Shown: piece by piece, positions 1-9,421 of the stretch
How positions within the stretch are numbered: position 1 is the first letter of the stretch
Layout of the letters: each line of letters begins with the position of its first letter
NCBI RefSeq assembly: GCF_014284175.1
Contig: NZ_JACOGA010000019.1
Location: 1 to 64,000 of the forward strand
Direction of reading: 5' to 3'
Origin: Affinundibacterium flavidum
Lineage (GTDB): Bacteria; Pseudomonadota; Gammaproteobacteria; Burkholderiales; Burkholderiaceae_D
Length of the DNA stretch: 64,000 bases
Notes under the pieces: model-generated
Databases searched by the model: none
Told to the model about the DNA's origin: nothing
The model's input: the letters and a program-made list of their open reading frames with translations, nothing else
Translations under genes and position numbers: made by a program

Positions 1-1
1 C

Positions 2-100
2 GCGATAGTGGCGTGCATGCATAAGTTACTGACCATTTTGAACGCCATAATGAAATCAGGAAAACCATGGGACGACGAATATTTAATCAAAAATCCTTGA
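2..100 (+). mobile_element. C-terminal end of an IS110-family transposase (runs off left edge)
   Basis: An open frame enters from the left edge and ends at a TGA at 98-100. Its last 32 residues include ACMHKLLTILNAIMKSGKPW, which closely resembles the conserved C-terminal end of IS110/IS116-type transposases (general form CMRKLL-ILNAM-KDGKPW). These enzymes use a RuvC-like DEDD catalytic domain plus a C-terminal serine-containing domain; neither is visible here because only the tail lies in the window. Whether the element is complete or a remnant cannot be decided. IS110 elements usually lack clear terminal inverted repeats and none is seen next to the stop. Confidence 0.75.
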
Positions 101-116
101 CTCCAAACACAGTTGC

Positions 117-136
117 TTCTCCCGCTTGCGGGAGAA
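117..136. repeat. interspersed hairpin repeat, TTCTCCCGC type
   Basis: Perfect 9-bp inverted repeat TTCTCCCGC / GCGGGAGAA around a TT loop. A related longer copy lies at 9634-9657. Both match the widespread extragenic proteobacterial hairpin family built on CTCCCGC-GCGGGAG. It sits between the IS110 tail and the next gene; the rest of 101-320 shows nothing else that I can support. Confidence 0.6.
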
Positions 137-320
137 GGGAGTTACTAGCTAAATTTGTCAAGCAAATTAATCCGGACAGCAGTGCGCCTTCGCGGGAATG
201 ATGAGACATAAGACAAGAGCCTAACAAAACGGCATTAGCCATCGATTGCAGTCTTTTTTGCCCGTATTTCTTTCAATCATAAACACAGGCAGCATCTTAG
301 TAATACCGCCCAGTGTGATC

Positions 321-1673
321 CTAATTAGCGATTAATGTTGAACTGCCTTGATACCTATTTGATTCAGCATTTTTCAAACTACAGGCGCTTTGCGGAAAAG
401 GTTTTCTTGCTTGTTCCGGGTCGAATGCAACTAGCGCTGCCTTGGCCAACGAAACATCCTTGCTGAATTCCTTCAAATGGCGTTGTCTTTCTTCGGTATC
501 CGGTTCTGTATCTGAAAAACTTTTCAGTGTGTAGTTCTTGGTTTTGTAGGCGCTAGATTCAATTCTCGGCAGTAGTAAGCGATCTGGATCTTGGTCTTCT
601 TTCAGCAAATAGCCGTCAATGTCCCGTAAGCTCAGTGGAAAGCTCGCTTGCTGATCGCGCAATAAATTACCGGCTGTGACTAGACGGATTTCTTGTCGCC
701 CTTGTGCGAGCAGATCATTGAAACTCAATAAGGCAAAAGGCTGACCCTTGGCATCGTCCAAGCGCGCATTCACGATGTAACGCCCAGCTTGTCTTACTTC
801 AATAGGTAAATAGAATACTAGTGCGCCATTCTCGTTGGCTTCGCGAATTTTCCCCGCCCAATTTGCGGGTAATTCTGGTGAGTAGATGACGTCAAAAAAC
901 ACGGCACCTGCTTGTCCGTTCACGTGATAATTCACTTCTATTCGTATGGTTCCATTAAAGCTCGCCAGTCCGGTATTTGCAGGAGCAAACGTGCCGCAGG
1001 CGATACCATCATTCGCATGGACATCACCATCTTGCCCATTGTCCGCTAGCGTTACCGGTACCTGCGCTGCCGCACGCGTATTGCCAAAGCTTAAGCCGCT
1101 AGCGACGCTACGTGTTACGGAAAGGGGGAGGGTTTGATTATTCGCATCTTTCGCCTGCAGAATGAAATGCACATTTTCATTCGCCGCCATATAGACACGC
1201 GATTGACTACTACTAATCTGGATATCGCTATTAGTGCGCCCATTCCCCAGACGCATTGCATGTGTTTCGGTCACTGGCTGGTTCGGGTAAATTTGATCTG
1301 GGTGTTCACTGATAGGGCGTGAACTTAGCGGGTACTTAGTCGCCTCGCGATAACTGCACAGCGTATGGTCGACTTCTTCTAATTGGTTGATCAGTTTTTT
1401 CTTCAATTCCGCGCGATCAGCGATTGCCAGACTGGGATTGACCAAGGCCGTCGTGCTGCTCACAGGTTGGCTAGTGGCGGAAGCTGGAGGTATAGAGACC
1501 AGATTCCCTTCTGGCTGCACGTTGTTTTTCCAAATAAATCCACCTAGCCCGAGTATGAAAATGACCGCAACGACGATGCTTAATTTCGGCAGGAAAGGCT
1601 TCTTGCCAGAAGCCTGGACTTCCGCTTGCACAGCGCGAAGTCCAGCTTGGAGCCTATGCTTCTTATTCGACAT
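321..1673 (-). CDS. hypothetical membrane-anchored protein with a C-terminal extracytoplasmic domain
   Basis: A 450-residue protein of unknown function. It has a basic cytoplasmic N-terminus, one membrane segment at about residues 31-47 (KLSIVVAVIFILGLGGFIW), a Ser/Thr/Pro-rich linker and a large beta-rich exported part. The part near residues 155-270 (ending DNGQDGDVHANDGIACGTF) looks like an Ig-like or anchor-type beta domain of the kind annotated 'choice-of-anchor X'; that assignment is from memory. The gene follows the exported 1688-2575 gene on the same strand with a 14-bp gap, so the two are probably one operon. No catalytic motif is seen. The start has only a weak ribosome site. Confidence 0.75.
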   Translation of the reverse strand: MSNKKHRLQAGLRAVQAEVQASGKKPFLPKLSIVVAVIFILGLGGFIWKNNVQPEGNLVSIPPASATSQPVSSTTALVNPSLAIADRAELKKKLINQLEEVDHTLCSYREATKYPLSSRPISEHPDQIYPNQPVTETHAMRLGNGRTNSDIQISSSQSRVYMAANENVHFILQAKDANNQTLPLSVTRSVASGLSFGNTRAAAQVPVTLADNGQDGDVHANDGIACGTFAPANTGLASFNGTIRIEVNYHVNGQAGAVFFDVIYSPELPANWAGKIREANENGALVFYLPIEVRQAGRYIVNARLDDAKGQPFALLSFNDLLAQGRQEIRLVTAGNLLRDQQASFPLSLRDIDGYLLKEDQDPDRLLLPRIESSAYKTKNYTLKSFSDTEPDTEERQRHLKEFSKDVSLAKAALVAFDPEQARKPFPQSACSLKNAESNRYQGSSTLIAN

Positions 1674-1687
1674 GCTGAAAGACGAAT

Positions 1688-2575
1688 CTAGAGGGCACTA
1701 CTGACCATTGCCGTTCGTACGACAGAAACGATCCCTAGCCAATTTCCACTGGCGTAGTGATTGTAAGCTTCATTGTCGTCGCGGAAGGAAACTGAATGGA
1801 AGGCCCACTTACTCGAGCCGCCTTCATTGTTGACCGTGCCCATAGTCAAATCATTGCAAAACCAATCGCTGGGATTGCATAAAGAGCTGCCCGACGAGCC
1901 CGAGACACCGCCACTGCTGTGATACGCAACGGCTTCATCATCCTGACCCGGCAAGATGCCTGAGTACAGCGTGCCTTTAGCACCAGCGTACATATAGAAC
2001 CAGACGTTCGCGGTGTTATTGTGGTTGTACATCGCACGTGCGGTCGTGGTTTTTAAGTCTTTGACGAGTGGTTCTGTTAACGCCCATGAACCTGCATCCG
2101 ATAATTCTGAGCCGCCTCCAGCACCTGAGGCTGCGCGTATCCATTTAATATTCCAGCCGACTTGTGCTGTGCCGTCACTGTTGCCACATTGTCCGGATGA
2201 ATTGGCGACCGCATTCTTCTTCAAGCGTGATGAACTACCGTAGTTGGCTAAGGTGTAACCCATCATCAAATCACCAGCGCTGTGGGTGGCGATATAACAC
2301 CAGTTATTGCCCGTGCAAAAGCAATCGAGTGCATCGCGAATTTTGCCATTTTGTGAAGAAATACTATTGTAGCCATCCCAATTGACCGCTTTTTTATTCA
2401 CGCCAGCCGCAGTGGATGAGGGACCCCAATACGTAAAACTGGTGTAGTCACCGACGACGCCACCGCCAGTGCGGCCGTTCACCCATAAAGTGTAATTTTC
2501 TGCACTGGCAATATTTGACATGGCGGTCAGCGCCAATAACAGTAAAGCAAAAAGACTGGTTTTAAATTTCATCAT
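1688..2575 (-). CDS. putative secreted alpha/beta-hydrolase-like protein
   Basis: A protein of about 295 residues with a clear signal peptide (MMKFKTSLFALLLLAL...ASA, cleavage near residue 25). I place the start at 2575, where GGAG lies 5 bp upstream; an in-frame ATG at 2593 lacks such a site. The mature part carries ATHSAGD, which resembles the nucleophile elbow of lipases (x-H-S-x-G), inside a hydrophobic context (CYIATHSAGDLMMGY), and several Cys that could form disulphides. This suggests an exported esterase or lipase relative, but the acid and His of a triad cannot be assigned. It is first in a likely operon with the membrane protein at 321-1673. Confidence 0.7.
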   Translation of the reverse strand: MMKFKTSLFALLLLALTAMSNIASAENYTLWVNGRTGGGVVGDYTSFTYWGPSSTAAGVNKKAVNWDGYNSISSQNGKIRDALDCFCTGNNWCYIATHSAGDLMMGYTLANYGSSSRLKKNAVANSSGQCGNSDGTAQVGWNIKWIRAASGAGGGSELSDAGSWALTEPLVKDLKTTTARAMYNHNNTANVWFYMYAGAKGTLYSGILPGQDDEAVAYHSSGGVSGSSGSSLCNPSDWFCNDLTMGTVNNEGGSSKWAFHSVSFRDDNEAYNHYASGNWLGIVSVVRTAMVSSAL

Positions 2576-2662
2576 TTGACTCCTAACTCCCATTGAGTGC
2601 GGCTTAGTATTTTCAGTACAGCTATTTGCTAATTGCCGCGTGAGTGAAAAAACGAGATCGCT

Positions 2663-2722
2663 GTGATGTCAGACTTGCGCTTCTTAAATTAATTTAAATC
2701 AATTTAAATCAGTCTGCATCAC
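2663..2722. promoter_or_regulatory. long imperfect inverted repeat with internal direct repeats
   Basis: The arms GTGATG-t-CAGACT (2663-2675) and AGTCTGCATCAC (2711-2722) pair except for one bulged base. The AT-rich spacer contains the 10-mer AATTTAAATC twice in tandem (2691-2710). It lies about 90-150 bp upstream of the secreted hydrolase-like gene read leftward from 2575, so it is a candidate regulatory site. The rest of 2576-3112 holds no convincing gene. Confidence 0.45.
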
Positions 2723-3112
2723 AACTTTACGATGACCATTTTCTTGTGCATTCGCTTATCTTGGTGAAACTGGTCTGCATGGATTATTGAAATCGCGTCT
2801 TGTATGGTCAATTTGCGATGCAACAAAAAAGCACGCTGAAAAAAAGTCAGTACGCGTGCATTTAGCTATGAACGCAGAGAGAATTTTGCCAATTAGAGAA
2901 TTGGTTCTAATCATGTTTTGTAGCCCGAAAGTGTCGCAAAACAAAAACACATCAAGGGGTGTCGTTATTCGCGCAGCTTGTAAGTAGTAGCCTGCATTTA
3001 GACGCTACAATGTTCGTCCAATCTTCTTGCTACTTACTTTCTGTAGGTGTTTTTCACCAGTTCCCTCCGCTTGTAATGCAGAGCAAAATTTCAACTCTAC
3101 TTCAGGATTTTT

Positions 3113-4570
3113 ATGCAGATATCATTGAATTCCCGTTTCACCAGAACCGTACTGAGTAGTGCCGTTTTATCTTGCGCGGCTTGGAGTGCCAGCGCGCAGC
3201 AGCCAGTGCCAACATCAATGCAGTTAGCCACGCAGGCTCCACCACAAGTCGCAGCAGAAGCGCGTGAAATATTGAGTGAAATGATCGCCTCGAAGTCGAT
3301 ACATGCGAATGGTTCAACTGCACTAGCACAGAAAATTGCAGCTCGTTTATTGGCAGCTGGTTATAGTCAAACAGACGTGCAAGTTTTGGCGCCTGCAAAA
3401 CATCCAAACAAAGCGAATGTCGTGGTTCGTTTGCGTGGCAGCGGGAAAGCAAAGCCTGTACTGTATATCGGTCATTTAGATGTGGTTGATGCGAAGCGTG
3501 AAGATTGGAATTTTGATCCGTTTAGTCTGACGGAAAAAGATGGTTGGTTATATGGCCGTGGCACCATTGATATGCTGGGACAGGGTAGCGCGATGCTGGC
3601 AAGTTTGCTGCGTCTGAAACGAGAAAATTATGTCCCCGAGCGTGACATCATCGTCGCTTTCACCGCCGATGAAGAAGCCGAAGGCGAAGCGAATGGAGTA
3701 GAGTGGTTATTGAAAGAGCATCGCTCGTTAATTGATGCTGGATTGGTGATTAATCCGGATGCGGGTGAAGCGGCTATCAAGAACGGTAAGAAAATTTATC
3801 TGACTACGCAAACCAGTGAAAAGATTTTTATCAGCTATGCTGTAGAAGCGACTGATAAAGGTGGTCACAGCTCGCGTCCTACGGATCAAAATCCCATTTA
3901 TCGTTTATCCAAAGGCTTACAGCGCTTGTCGGATTTTAGTTTTCCTTTGCATTTGACCGATACAGTGAAATTGTATTTTGCCGGACGCTCACAGTTAGAG
4001 AGCGGACAGAAAAAAGCCGATATGCTGGCGATCAGTAAAGCTAATCCAAGTGCTGCTGTCGTGCGTCGTTTATCGCAGGAAGTCGAAACCAATATCATGT
4101 TACGCACTACTTGTACCGCCACGGAAATTAGTGGAGGTCACGCCGAGAACGCCTTGCCACAACGTGCCAAAGCGACCATACAATGTCGTGTGATTCCCGG
4201 TGAAACACAAGCGCAGACGGAAGCGATTTTACGTCGTGTAATGAAAGACGATAGCATCAAAATTTCTGTCATGACCCCGGCTAAACCAACGCCAGAGTCA
4301 CCACCTTCACCAGCGATATTTAAAGCGGTAGAGCAAGTGACAAAATCCATGTGGCCAGAAGTGATTATCTTGCCGAATATGTCGGCTGGTGCCAGCGACA
4401 GTGTATTTACCCGCAATGCTGGTTTGGTGACTTATGGTGTGGATGCGATGTTTGATGATTTGGATGATTCCAGAGCACATGGTCGCGATGAAAGAATCAG
4501 CGTCAAGGGATTCAATGAAGAAATTGAATTCGTTTATCGTTTGATGAAGAGTATTGCTAAATTACCCTAA
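3113..4570 (+). CDS. secreted M20/M25/M40-family metallopeptidase
   Basis: A 485-residue exported zinc peptidase. The signal peptide ends near SASA-QQ (residue 28). The M20 catalytic core is visible: metal ligand His121 and Asp123 in GHLDVVDA, bridging Asp153 in GRGTIDMLGQ, and the general base/ligand pair Glu187-Glu188 in FTADEEAEGE. A dimerisation (lid) domain follows at about residues 235-355. Family members hydrolyse dipeptides, N-acyl amino acids or related amides; the signal peptide points to periplasmic or extracellular peptide use. AGGA lies about 7 bp before the ATG. It is a single gene followed by its own terminator hairpin. Confidence 0.93.
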   Translation: MQISLNSRFTRTVLSSAVLSCAAWSASAQQPVPTSMQLATQAPPQVAAEAREILSEMIASKSIHANGSTALAQKIAARLLAAGYSQTDVQVLAPAKHPNKANVVVRLRGSGKAKPVLYIGHLDVVDAKREDWNFDPFSLTEKDGWLYGRGTIDMLGQGSAMLASLLRLKRENYVPERDIIVAFTADEEAEGEANGVEWLLKEHRSLIDAGLVINPDAGEAAIKNGKKIYLTTQTSEKIFISYAVEATDKGGHSSRPTDQNPIYRLSKGLQRLSDFSFPLHLTDTVKLYFAGRSQLESGQKKADMLAISKANPSAAVVRRLSQEVETNIMLRTTCTATEISGGHAENALPQRAKATIQCRVIPGETQAQTEAILRRVMKDDSIKISVMTPAKPTPESPPSPAIFKAVEQVTKSMWPEVIILPNMSAGASDSVFTRNAGLVTYGVDAMFDDLDDSRAHGRDERISVKGFNEEIEFVYRLMKSIAKLP

Positions 4571-4587
4571 ACGATAGCACTGGTAAC

Positions 4588-4632
4588 GACGGTCATATGC
4601 ATTGCTTAATGCCTCATGACCGTCCTAGTTTT
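4588..4632. terminator. hairpin terminator between convergent genes
   Basis: GACGGTCAT (4588-4596) pairs with ATGACCGTC (4616-4624), with a nested GCATT/AATGC stem in the loop, followed by a short T-rich stretch. It lies just after the M20 peptidase stop and before the convergent GST stop, so it may serve both. Confidence 0.6.
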
Positions 4633-4664
4633 CAATAGTCGCTTAGAAAACGATGGAAAAACGA

Positions 4665-5336
4665 TTAGTAATAAGGTGCACTAATGCCTTCTTGTGCAAA
4701 GCTGTTTTGTATTGATGGGCGATTAAACATACGCTCCAAATAGCCCGCCAATTGTGGATAGGCGCGTGCCGGTTTTTGCATGCCACGCGTCCAGCGGCAA
4801 AGCATGAATAGGAAAAGATCTGCAATGGAAATATCCACGCCCAACAAAAAATCACCACCAGAATGACTGAGCTGCGTGTCGATATACGTCAACATCTGTG
4901 CCACGCGTTCTTCCGCATGCGTCTTGACCTGTGCAGCACTATCAGCATCATCACATAAACGCTCGGGATAAAAATAGCTAAGCAATTCTGCTTGCAAAGT
5001 GTTTGATAAATACATCATCCATTGATACAACTGCGCACGTTGCAAACTGGCGGGAGCCGGATTGAAGTGCGCGTTTGCCGCATTTGTCGCATGAGTTGCG
5101 TATTTCTCAGCCAGATACAGACAAATCGCCGCGCTTTCGGTGAGTGATAAATCGGCATTGTTTTGGTCGATTAAAAGAGGGATTTTTCCTTTGGGATTCA
5201 GCTTGAGATAAGCCTCAGTCTGATGTTGTTGTTTGCTGGTATCGACTAACACCAATTCATAAGCGAGACCAAGTTCTTCTAAAAGAAAATGTGGTGCCAG
5301 GCAGGCAGTGCCGGGTGAGTAATAGAGTTGAATCAT
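4665..5336 (-). CDS. glutathione S-transferase family protein
   Basis: A GST of about 223 residues. The N-terminal thioredoxin-like domain starts MIQLYYSPGTACLAPHFLLEE and carries the GST signatures NPKGKIPLL (cis-Pro) and LTESAAICLYLAEKY (glutathione gamma-Glu binding). The all-helical C-terminal domain follows, with SIADLFLF near its end (N-capping motif region). I chose the start at 5336, where the GST fold begins; an in-frame ATG at 5465 would add 43 residues that do not look like GST and lack a ribosome site. Function: cytosolic glutathione conjugation or reduction, substrate unknown. Confidence 0.9.
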   Translation of the reverse strand: MIQLYYSPGTACLAPHFLLEELGLAYELVLVDTSKQQHQTEAYLKLNPKGKIPLLIDQNNADLSLTESAAICLYLAEKYATHATNAANAHFNPAPASLQRAQLYQWMMYLSNTLQAELLSYFYPERLCDDADSAAQVKTHAEERVAQMLTYIDTQLSHSGGDFLLGVDISIADLFLFMLCRWTRGMQKPARAYPQLAGYLERMFNRPSIQNSFAQEGISAPYY

Positions 5337-5705
5337 ATTGTGCGAATCTTTCTTAGGCATGTAAGGGTAGGTGTAGATGTGCTCTGTCTGAGAACACTGA
5401 AGTGTAAGATACAGTATATAAAAAATATTAAGTATGCCATAGTCGAATGAAGAAAGTTGAGTCATCTGTCTTGTGGAAATTCATTAATCTTTGATCTAGA
5501 TGGCTTCAATACACGATTTTTGCGTTCTATCGCAAATGTCAGGTAACAAGTTTGCAGTGCTATTAGGATGACTATCGCAATTGACTCAAAATCAATTAGA
5601 AAGCTATCAAAATCAATCTGTTTTTTCAGCAGCTTAAGCTTGACTATTTTTTTGACCTTTAGCTTTTACCTTTTATCTTTGACCACTTTTTAAAGGAATC
5701 ACAGC
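5337..5705. other. intergenic region between divergent GST and serine hydrolase
   Basis: AT-rich, with several near-repeats of TTTGACC/TTGACT (5640-5690) that could hold the promoter of the rightward serine hydrolase, but no box with good spacing is convincing. No gene seen. Confidence 0.4.
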
Positions 5706-7421
5706 ATGTCAACTATGACCATTAAAGCCCTTACTCCAATTGCCCTGGCGGTATTGATGTTGGCGCAGCCAGCGTTGGCGTGGACGCAATCAGGCACCCC
5801 TCCAGCAAGCAGCAAGCAGGTGAGCAACGCTCCAACTACCCAGCAACTAGATAAGTTGGTCAGCAACTACTATCAAAATGATCAACCAGGCGCGACTGTA
5901 ATTGTGATCAAAGATGGCAAGACCTTGCTGCGCAAAGCTTATGGCATCGCCAATCTGGCGAAAGCGGAAAAGCTGCAAGCTGATCATGTGATGCGCTTAG
6001 GTTCGATCACAAAGCAATTTACTGCGGTGGCGATCTTGCAGTTGGTGGAAGCCGGAAAGTTAAGTTTGAACGACCCTGTGACACGCTATTTCCCAGATTT
6101 TCCAGAAAGTGCCAAGCAGATTACGGTTGAACATTTGTTGACACATACTTCGGGAATACCAAGTTACACCGGCAAGCCAGGTTTTGTGGCGGGTGCAGGC
6201 AAAGATATTTCAGTGCAAGAAATGCTCGATAGCTTTAAAAACGATGCACTCGAATTTGAACCGGGAACCGCCTGGAAATACAATAATTCAGGCTATTTTT
6301 TACTGGGTGCTTTGATAGAAAAAGTGAGCGGCGAAAGCTATGCCAATTATGTGGCGAAACATTTGTTTGAGCCTTTGGGCATGAAGCACACAGCTTACGA
6401 AAATTTTGAACGTCATCCACAGATGAAAGCTTTGGGTTATTCCAAGCGTACAGAAAACTTTGAGCCTTCTATTGTGATCAGTATGACGCAGCCTTATGCG
6501 GCAGGTTCATTGTGCTCAACGGTCGACGATTTGGCGAAATGGGATGCGGCAGTTAGTGCGGGTAAGTTGCTGAAGGCAGAACATTGGAAGCGCGCGTTTA
6601 CGTCTTACAAATTGAAGAATGGGCAAGACACGAATTATGGTTATGGTTGGGGTGTTGGTCAGTTTGAAGGACAAGCTATGCTTTCACATGGTGGCGGCAT
6701 TCCTGGTTTTTCCACTTTCGCTTTAAGTCTGCCGAAAGATCATGTGTATGTGGCGGTGTTGACCAATGCGGATGGTGGATTGGCTCAGCCGGAGATGGTG
6801 GCGAGCAGATTGGCTGCTAGTGCAATAGGTAAGCCTATCCCGGAATTTAAGGCTGTGAAGTTAGATGAAAAAGCCTTAGATCGTTTCACCGGTGTGTATC
6901 GTATCGATGACAAGAATCGCCGTCTTATTGTGCGTGAGGATGATAAGTTAGTCATGACGCGCACCGATGGACCGCGAACGGTGATGCAAGCGTATTCTTC
7001 CAATGGATTTTTTAAGGACAATAATTCTCTGCTGCGCGTTGAATTTGCACAAAATAGTCAAGGAGAAGTTACAGGGTTGACGGTGCACCAAAACGGAACT
7101 TCAATTGTCCATCCAAAGTTGAACGAAGCCTTACCACAAGCGCCTAAAGCATTTGAGATGTCTGCAGAACAGTTTGCCGTATTTGAAGGCGATTACCAGA
7201 TTCAGCCTAACTTTATTTTGAATGTTCGTCGTGAGGGAACTCGTTACATCACGCAGGCAACCGGGCAAGGCACGGTGGGCATTGTCCCCGTCAGCGCTGA
7301 TACCTTCAAAGCTCCTGATGTAGGCGCGCAGTTGAAATTTGAAAAAGATACTGAAGGCAAAGTCACACAATTGATACTGACTCAGGGCGGACGGGACATT
7401 CCGGCTAAGAAAGTGAAATAA
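5706..7421 (+). CDS. exported serine hydrolase, beta-lactamase class C / esterase EstB type
   Basis: A 571-residue protein with a signal peptide (MTIKALTPIALAVLMLAQPALA). The catalytic domain has the class C penicillin-binding fold motifs: Ser100-x-x-Lys103 in GSITKQF, Tyr192-x-Asn194 in KYNNSGYF, and HGGG at 328-331 in place of the KTG triad. After about residue 385 come two beta-rich repeats (FTGVYRIDDKNRRLIV and FEGDYQIQPNFILNV), a C-terminal domain common in secreted peptidase-like members. Likely a D-aminopeptidase, esterase or peptide hydrolase rather than a true beta-lactamase. AAAGGA lies 8 bp before the ATG. Confidence 0.92.
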   Translation: MSTMTIKALTPIALAVLMLAQPALAWTQSGTPPASSKQVSNAPTTQQLDKLVSNYYQNDQPGATVIVIKDGKTLLRKAYGIANLAKAEKLQADHVMRLGSITKQFTAVAILQLVEAGKLSLNDPVTRYFPDFPESAKQITVEHLLTHTSGIPSYTGKPGFVAGAGKDISVQEMLDSFKNDALEFEPGTAWKYNNSGYFLLGALIEKVSGESYANYVAKHLFEPLGMKHTAYENFERHPQMKALGYSKRTENFEPSIVISMTQPYAAGSLCSTVDDLAKWDAAVSAGKLLKAEHWKRAFTSYKLKNGQDTNYGYGWGVGQFEGQAMLSHGGGIPGFSTFALSLPKDHVYVAVLTNADGGLAQPEMVASRLAASAIGKPIPEFKAVKLDEKALDRFTGVYRIDDKNRRLIVREDDKLVMTRTDGPRTVMQAYSSNGFFKDNNSLLRVEFAQNSQGEVTGLTVHQNGTSIVHPKLNEALPQAPKAFEMSAEQFAVFEGDYQIQPNFILNVRREGTRYITQATGQGTVGIVPVSADTFKAPDVGAQLKFEKDTEGKVTQLILTQGGRDIPAKKVK

Positions 7422-7445
7422 AACATCCAATTTCTTATAGTCTTA

Positions 7446-7481
7446 AAATGCGCCGGTTTGACAATGCCGGCGTATTTTTTT
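7446..7481 (+). terminator. rho-independent terminator
   Basis: CGCCGG (7451-7456) pairs with CCGGCG (7467-7472), with flanking A/T pairs, followed by a run of seven T. It directly follows the serine hydrolase gene. Confidence 0.85.
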
Positions 7482-7511
7482 GAAAGGTTCGCAATCGCAG
7501 TGCGGTTTAAT

Positions 7512-8819
7512 TTATGCCTTACTCTCGGTGGCGCTTTTCTTCACTACTAGCAATTGATCGATACGGAATTGGTCAATATCGACGACCTCAAACTTGTAAT
7601 CACCAACCATCACGAAATCCGTACGTTTAGGGATTTTTCTTAACATGGTCATCATGAATCCCGCAATCGTTTCGTAATTGCCGCTCTCCGGTAAATCCTC
7701 AATATCCAAGGCACGGCACACATCTTCTATGGTGGTTGCGCCGTCGATTAACCAAGAATTATCATCGCGTCTGACGATTTGATCTTCGAGGTAAGGATGC
7801 ACCATGCCATCCATTAACGTGCTTAATACATCGTTCAAAGTGATGATGCCGACGACTAAAGCGTATTCATTTAAGATCACCGCAAAGTCTTCACGAGTTG
7901 CCTTAAATTGTTCCAGCATCTCGGATAAGGTTAGAGAATCTGGTACGACCAAGGCAGTGCGTAAAGATAATTCTTGTACTTTAGAAAATGCCTGATTGGT
8001 GAGTATGCGCTTGAGAATATCTTTGGATTCGACATAACCGACGACTTTATCAATCTGCCCATCACACACCAGAAATTTGGTATGCGGATGTTCGGCAATT
8101 TTTTGCCGTATGCTTTCCTCATTATCTTGTAGGCTCAAATAGACGATGCTATCGCGCTGCGACATCGCCGACGGCACCGTGCGACTTTCTAGTTCAAACA
8201 CATTGCCTATCATGTCATGTTCGCGGGTTTGCAAAATGCCAGCTTCGGCACCGGCATTTACCACTGCATGAATTTCATCTGAAGTGATTTGATCATCACG
8301 TTCGGTTGGTAATTTGAAAGTCGTAAAAATCAAATCAGATAAGCCATTGAATATCCACACCAAAGGCTTGAATAATTTTACGCACAACATCATCGGTGCG
8401 ACTACAAACATTGCTACGCTTTCGGGTGCGACCATCGCCAGTTTTTTTGGCATCAAGTCGGCAAACAGAATGAAAACTGAGGTCACAAAAATAAATGAAC
8501 TCATAAAACTTAGGGTGTCTAGCCAGCCAGCGTTACCGAATAGCGAATGAAATAATTGAGCGAAATAAGGCGTTAAGGATTGTTCACCCAAAATACCACC
8601 GAGAATGGCGATTGCATTTAAGGCGATTTGTACGACGGTGAAGAAGTGCCCAGGCTCCTGTTGTAGCGCAAGTACTTTACTTGCGCGCCCGTTCCCATCG
8701 GCTTCGAGAATTTGTAATTTAACCTTGCGTGCTGCAGCCAAGGCGATTTCCGACATTGAAAAAAAACCGCTGATCGCGACTAAAATCAGGATGACGATAA
8801 GATGATCGAACAGTGCCAT
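7512..8819 (-). CDS. CNNM/CBS-pair membrane protein, HlyC/CorC family
   Basis: A 435-residue inner-membrane protein. The N-terminal DUF21 (CNNM) transmembrane domain has hydrophobic segments at about 5-25, 60-80, 100-122 and 135-160 and the family signature GFFSMSEIALAAARK. Two CBS domains follow (about residues 215-335), then a C-terminal CorC_HlyC domain (about 350-430, DGATTIEDVCRAL). Related proteins act in Mg2+/Co2+ export or membrane homeostasis; the historical 'haemolysin' label is misleading. Single gene; a terminator for the opposite gene lies just beyond its stop. Confidence 0.92.
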   Translation of the reverse strand: MALFDHLIVILILVAISGFFSMSEIALAAARKVKLQILEADGNGRASKVLALQQEPGHFFTVVQIALNAIAILGGILGEQSLTPYFAQLFHSLFGNAGWLDTLSFMSSFIFVTSVFILFADLMPKKLAMVAPESVAMFVVAPMMLCVKLFKPLVWIFNGLSDLIFTTFKLPTERDDQITSDEIHAVVNAGAEAGILQTREHDMIGNVFELESRTVPSAMSQRDSIVYLSLQDNEESIRQKIAEHPHTKFLVCDGQIDKVVGYVESKDILKRILTNQAFSKVQELSLRTALVVPDSLTLSEMLEQFKATREDFAVILNEYALVVGIITLNDVLSTLMDGMVHPYLEDQIVRRDDNSWLIDGATTIEDVCRALDIEDLPESGNYETIAGFMMTMLRKIPKRTDFVMVGDYKFEVVDIDQFRIDQLLVVKKSATESKA

Positions 8820-8990
8820 GATGCCTCCAACTGGTTTTGCTGATATTGCTCCTATAGAACATCATAGCTGAGCTTAGGGCAAAACTGGAAATAGTTCCGT
8901 GATGAACGTGGTATCGCCTGAACGACGGACGTGCGACTGCCTAGGCAAAGACTAAAGCATAAATAAAGAGTGATTAAGAGGTGATAAAAA

Positions 8991-8999
8991 GGGGGGGGG
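8991..8999. repeat. homopolymer run of nine G
   Basis: Nine consecutive G directly after five A, six bases beyond the stop of the small gene at 9005-9421. Such a run may vary by slippage or be an assembly weak spot. Confidence 0.8.
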
Positions 9000-9004
9000 C
9001 GTGG

Positions 9005-9421
9005 CTACGGAATGACTGCTGGGTGCGTTTTGAGCGCGTGCTCTGCCCAGATTTTGGCGCTGGCAAAATCAGGAAAGAAATGATGCAGACCTATACGGCG
9101 GTATGTCGATAGCACGAGATCCCGACCCTCTACATTGTCCGCTGCAACGATTAAATTGCCCAGACAGGGTAGTTGTGTGTGACTGTATTCTATGGCCTTG
9201 GCTATTCTGTCGATCGCATCGCCCGGGCATAAAATGGATTCGTAGACCGTCGTGATCGCAATATACGGACGCGCTGTAGTAAATTCTTGCGCCAATTCTA
9301 ATGCCTGCGCCGCCCAATATTCTATGAGTTCGCGGTTCCATGGACCTGTGACTTCGGTCAGTAAAAACTGACCTTCTATCCAAATTTTGAACCGGCCATG
9401 CGGGCGGAAAATAGCGTTCAT
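9005..9421 (-). CDS. hypothetical protein, possible STAS/SpoIIAA-like fold
   Basis: A 138-residue soluble protein starting MNAIFRPHGRFKIWIEGQFL. The pattern of a short beta-hairpin, an early 'TGPWNRELIEYW' helix and alternating strands and helices (YIAITTVYES, LIVAADNVEGR) resembles small STAS-like proteins, but this is only a fold impression. No signal peptide or catalytic motif. It stands alone; ribosome site weak. Codon use looks ordinary, so I accept it as a gene of unknown function. Confidence 0.6.
   Translation of the reverse strand: MNAIFRPHGRFKIWIEGQFLLTEVTGPWNRELIEYWAAQALELAQEFTTARPYIAITTVYESILCPGDAIDRIAKAIEYSHTQLPCLGNLIVAADNVEGRDLVLSTYRRIGLHHFFPDFASAKIWAEHALKTHPAVIP

Noticed and set aside
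2787..2987. 66-residue rightward frame before the M20 peptidase
   Set aside because: No ribosome site or recognisable domain, and it overlaps an equally long frame on the other strand.
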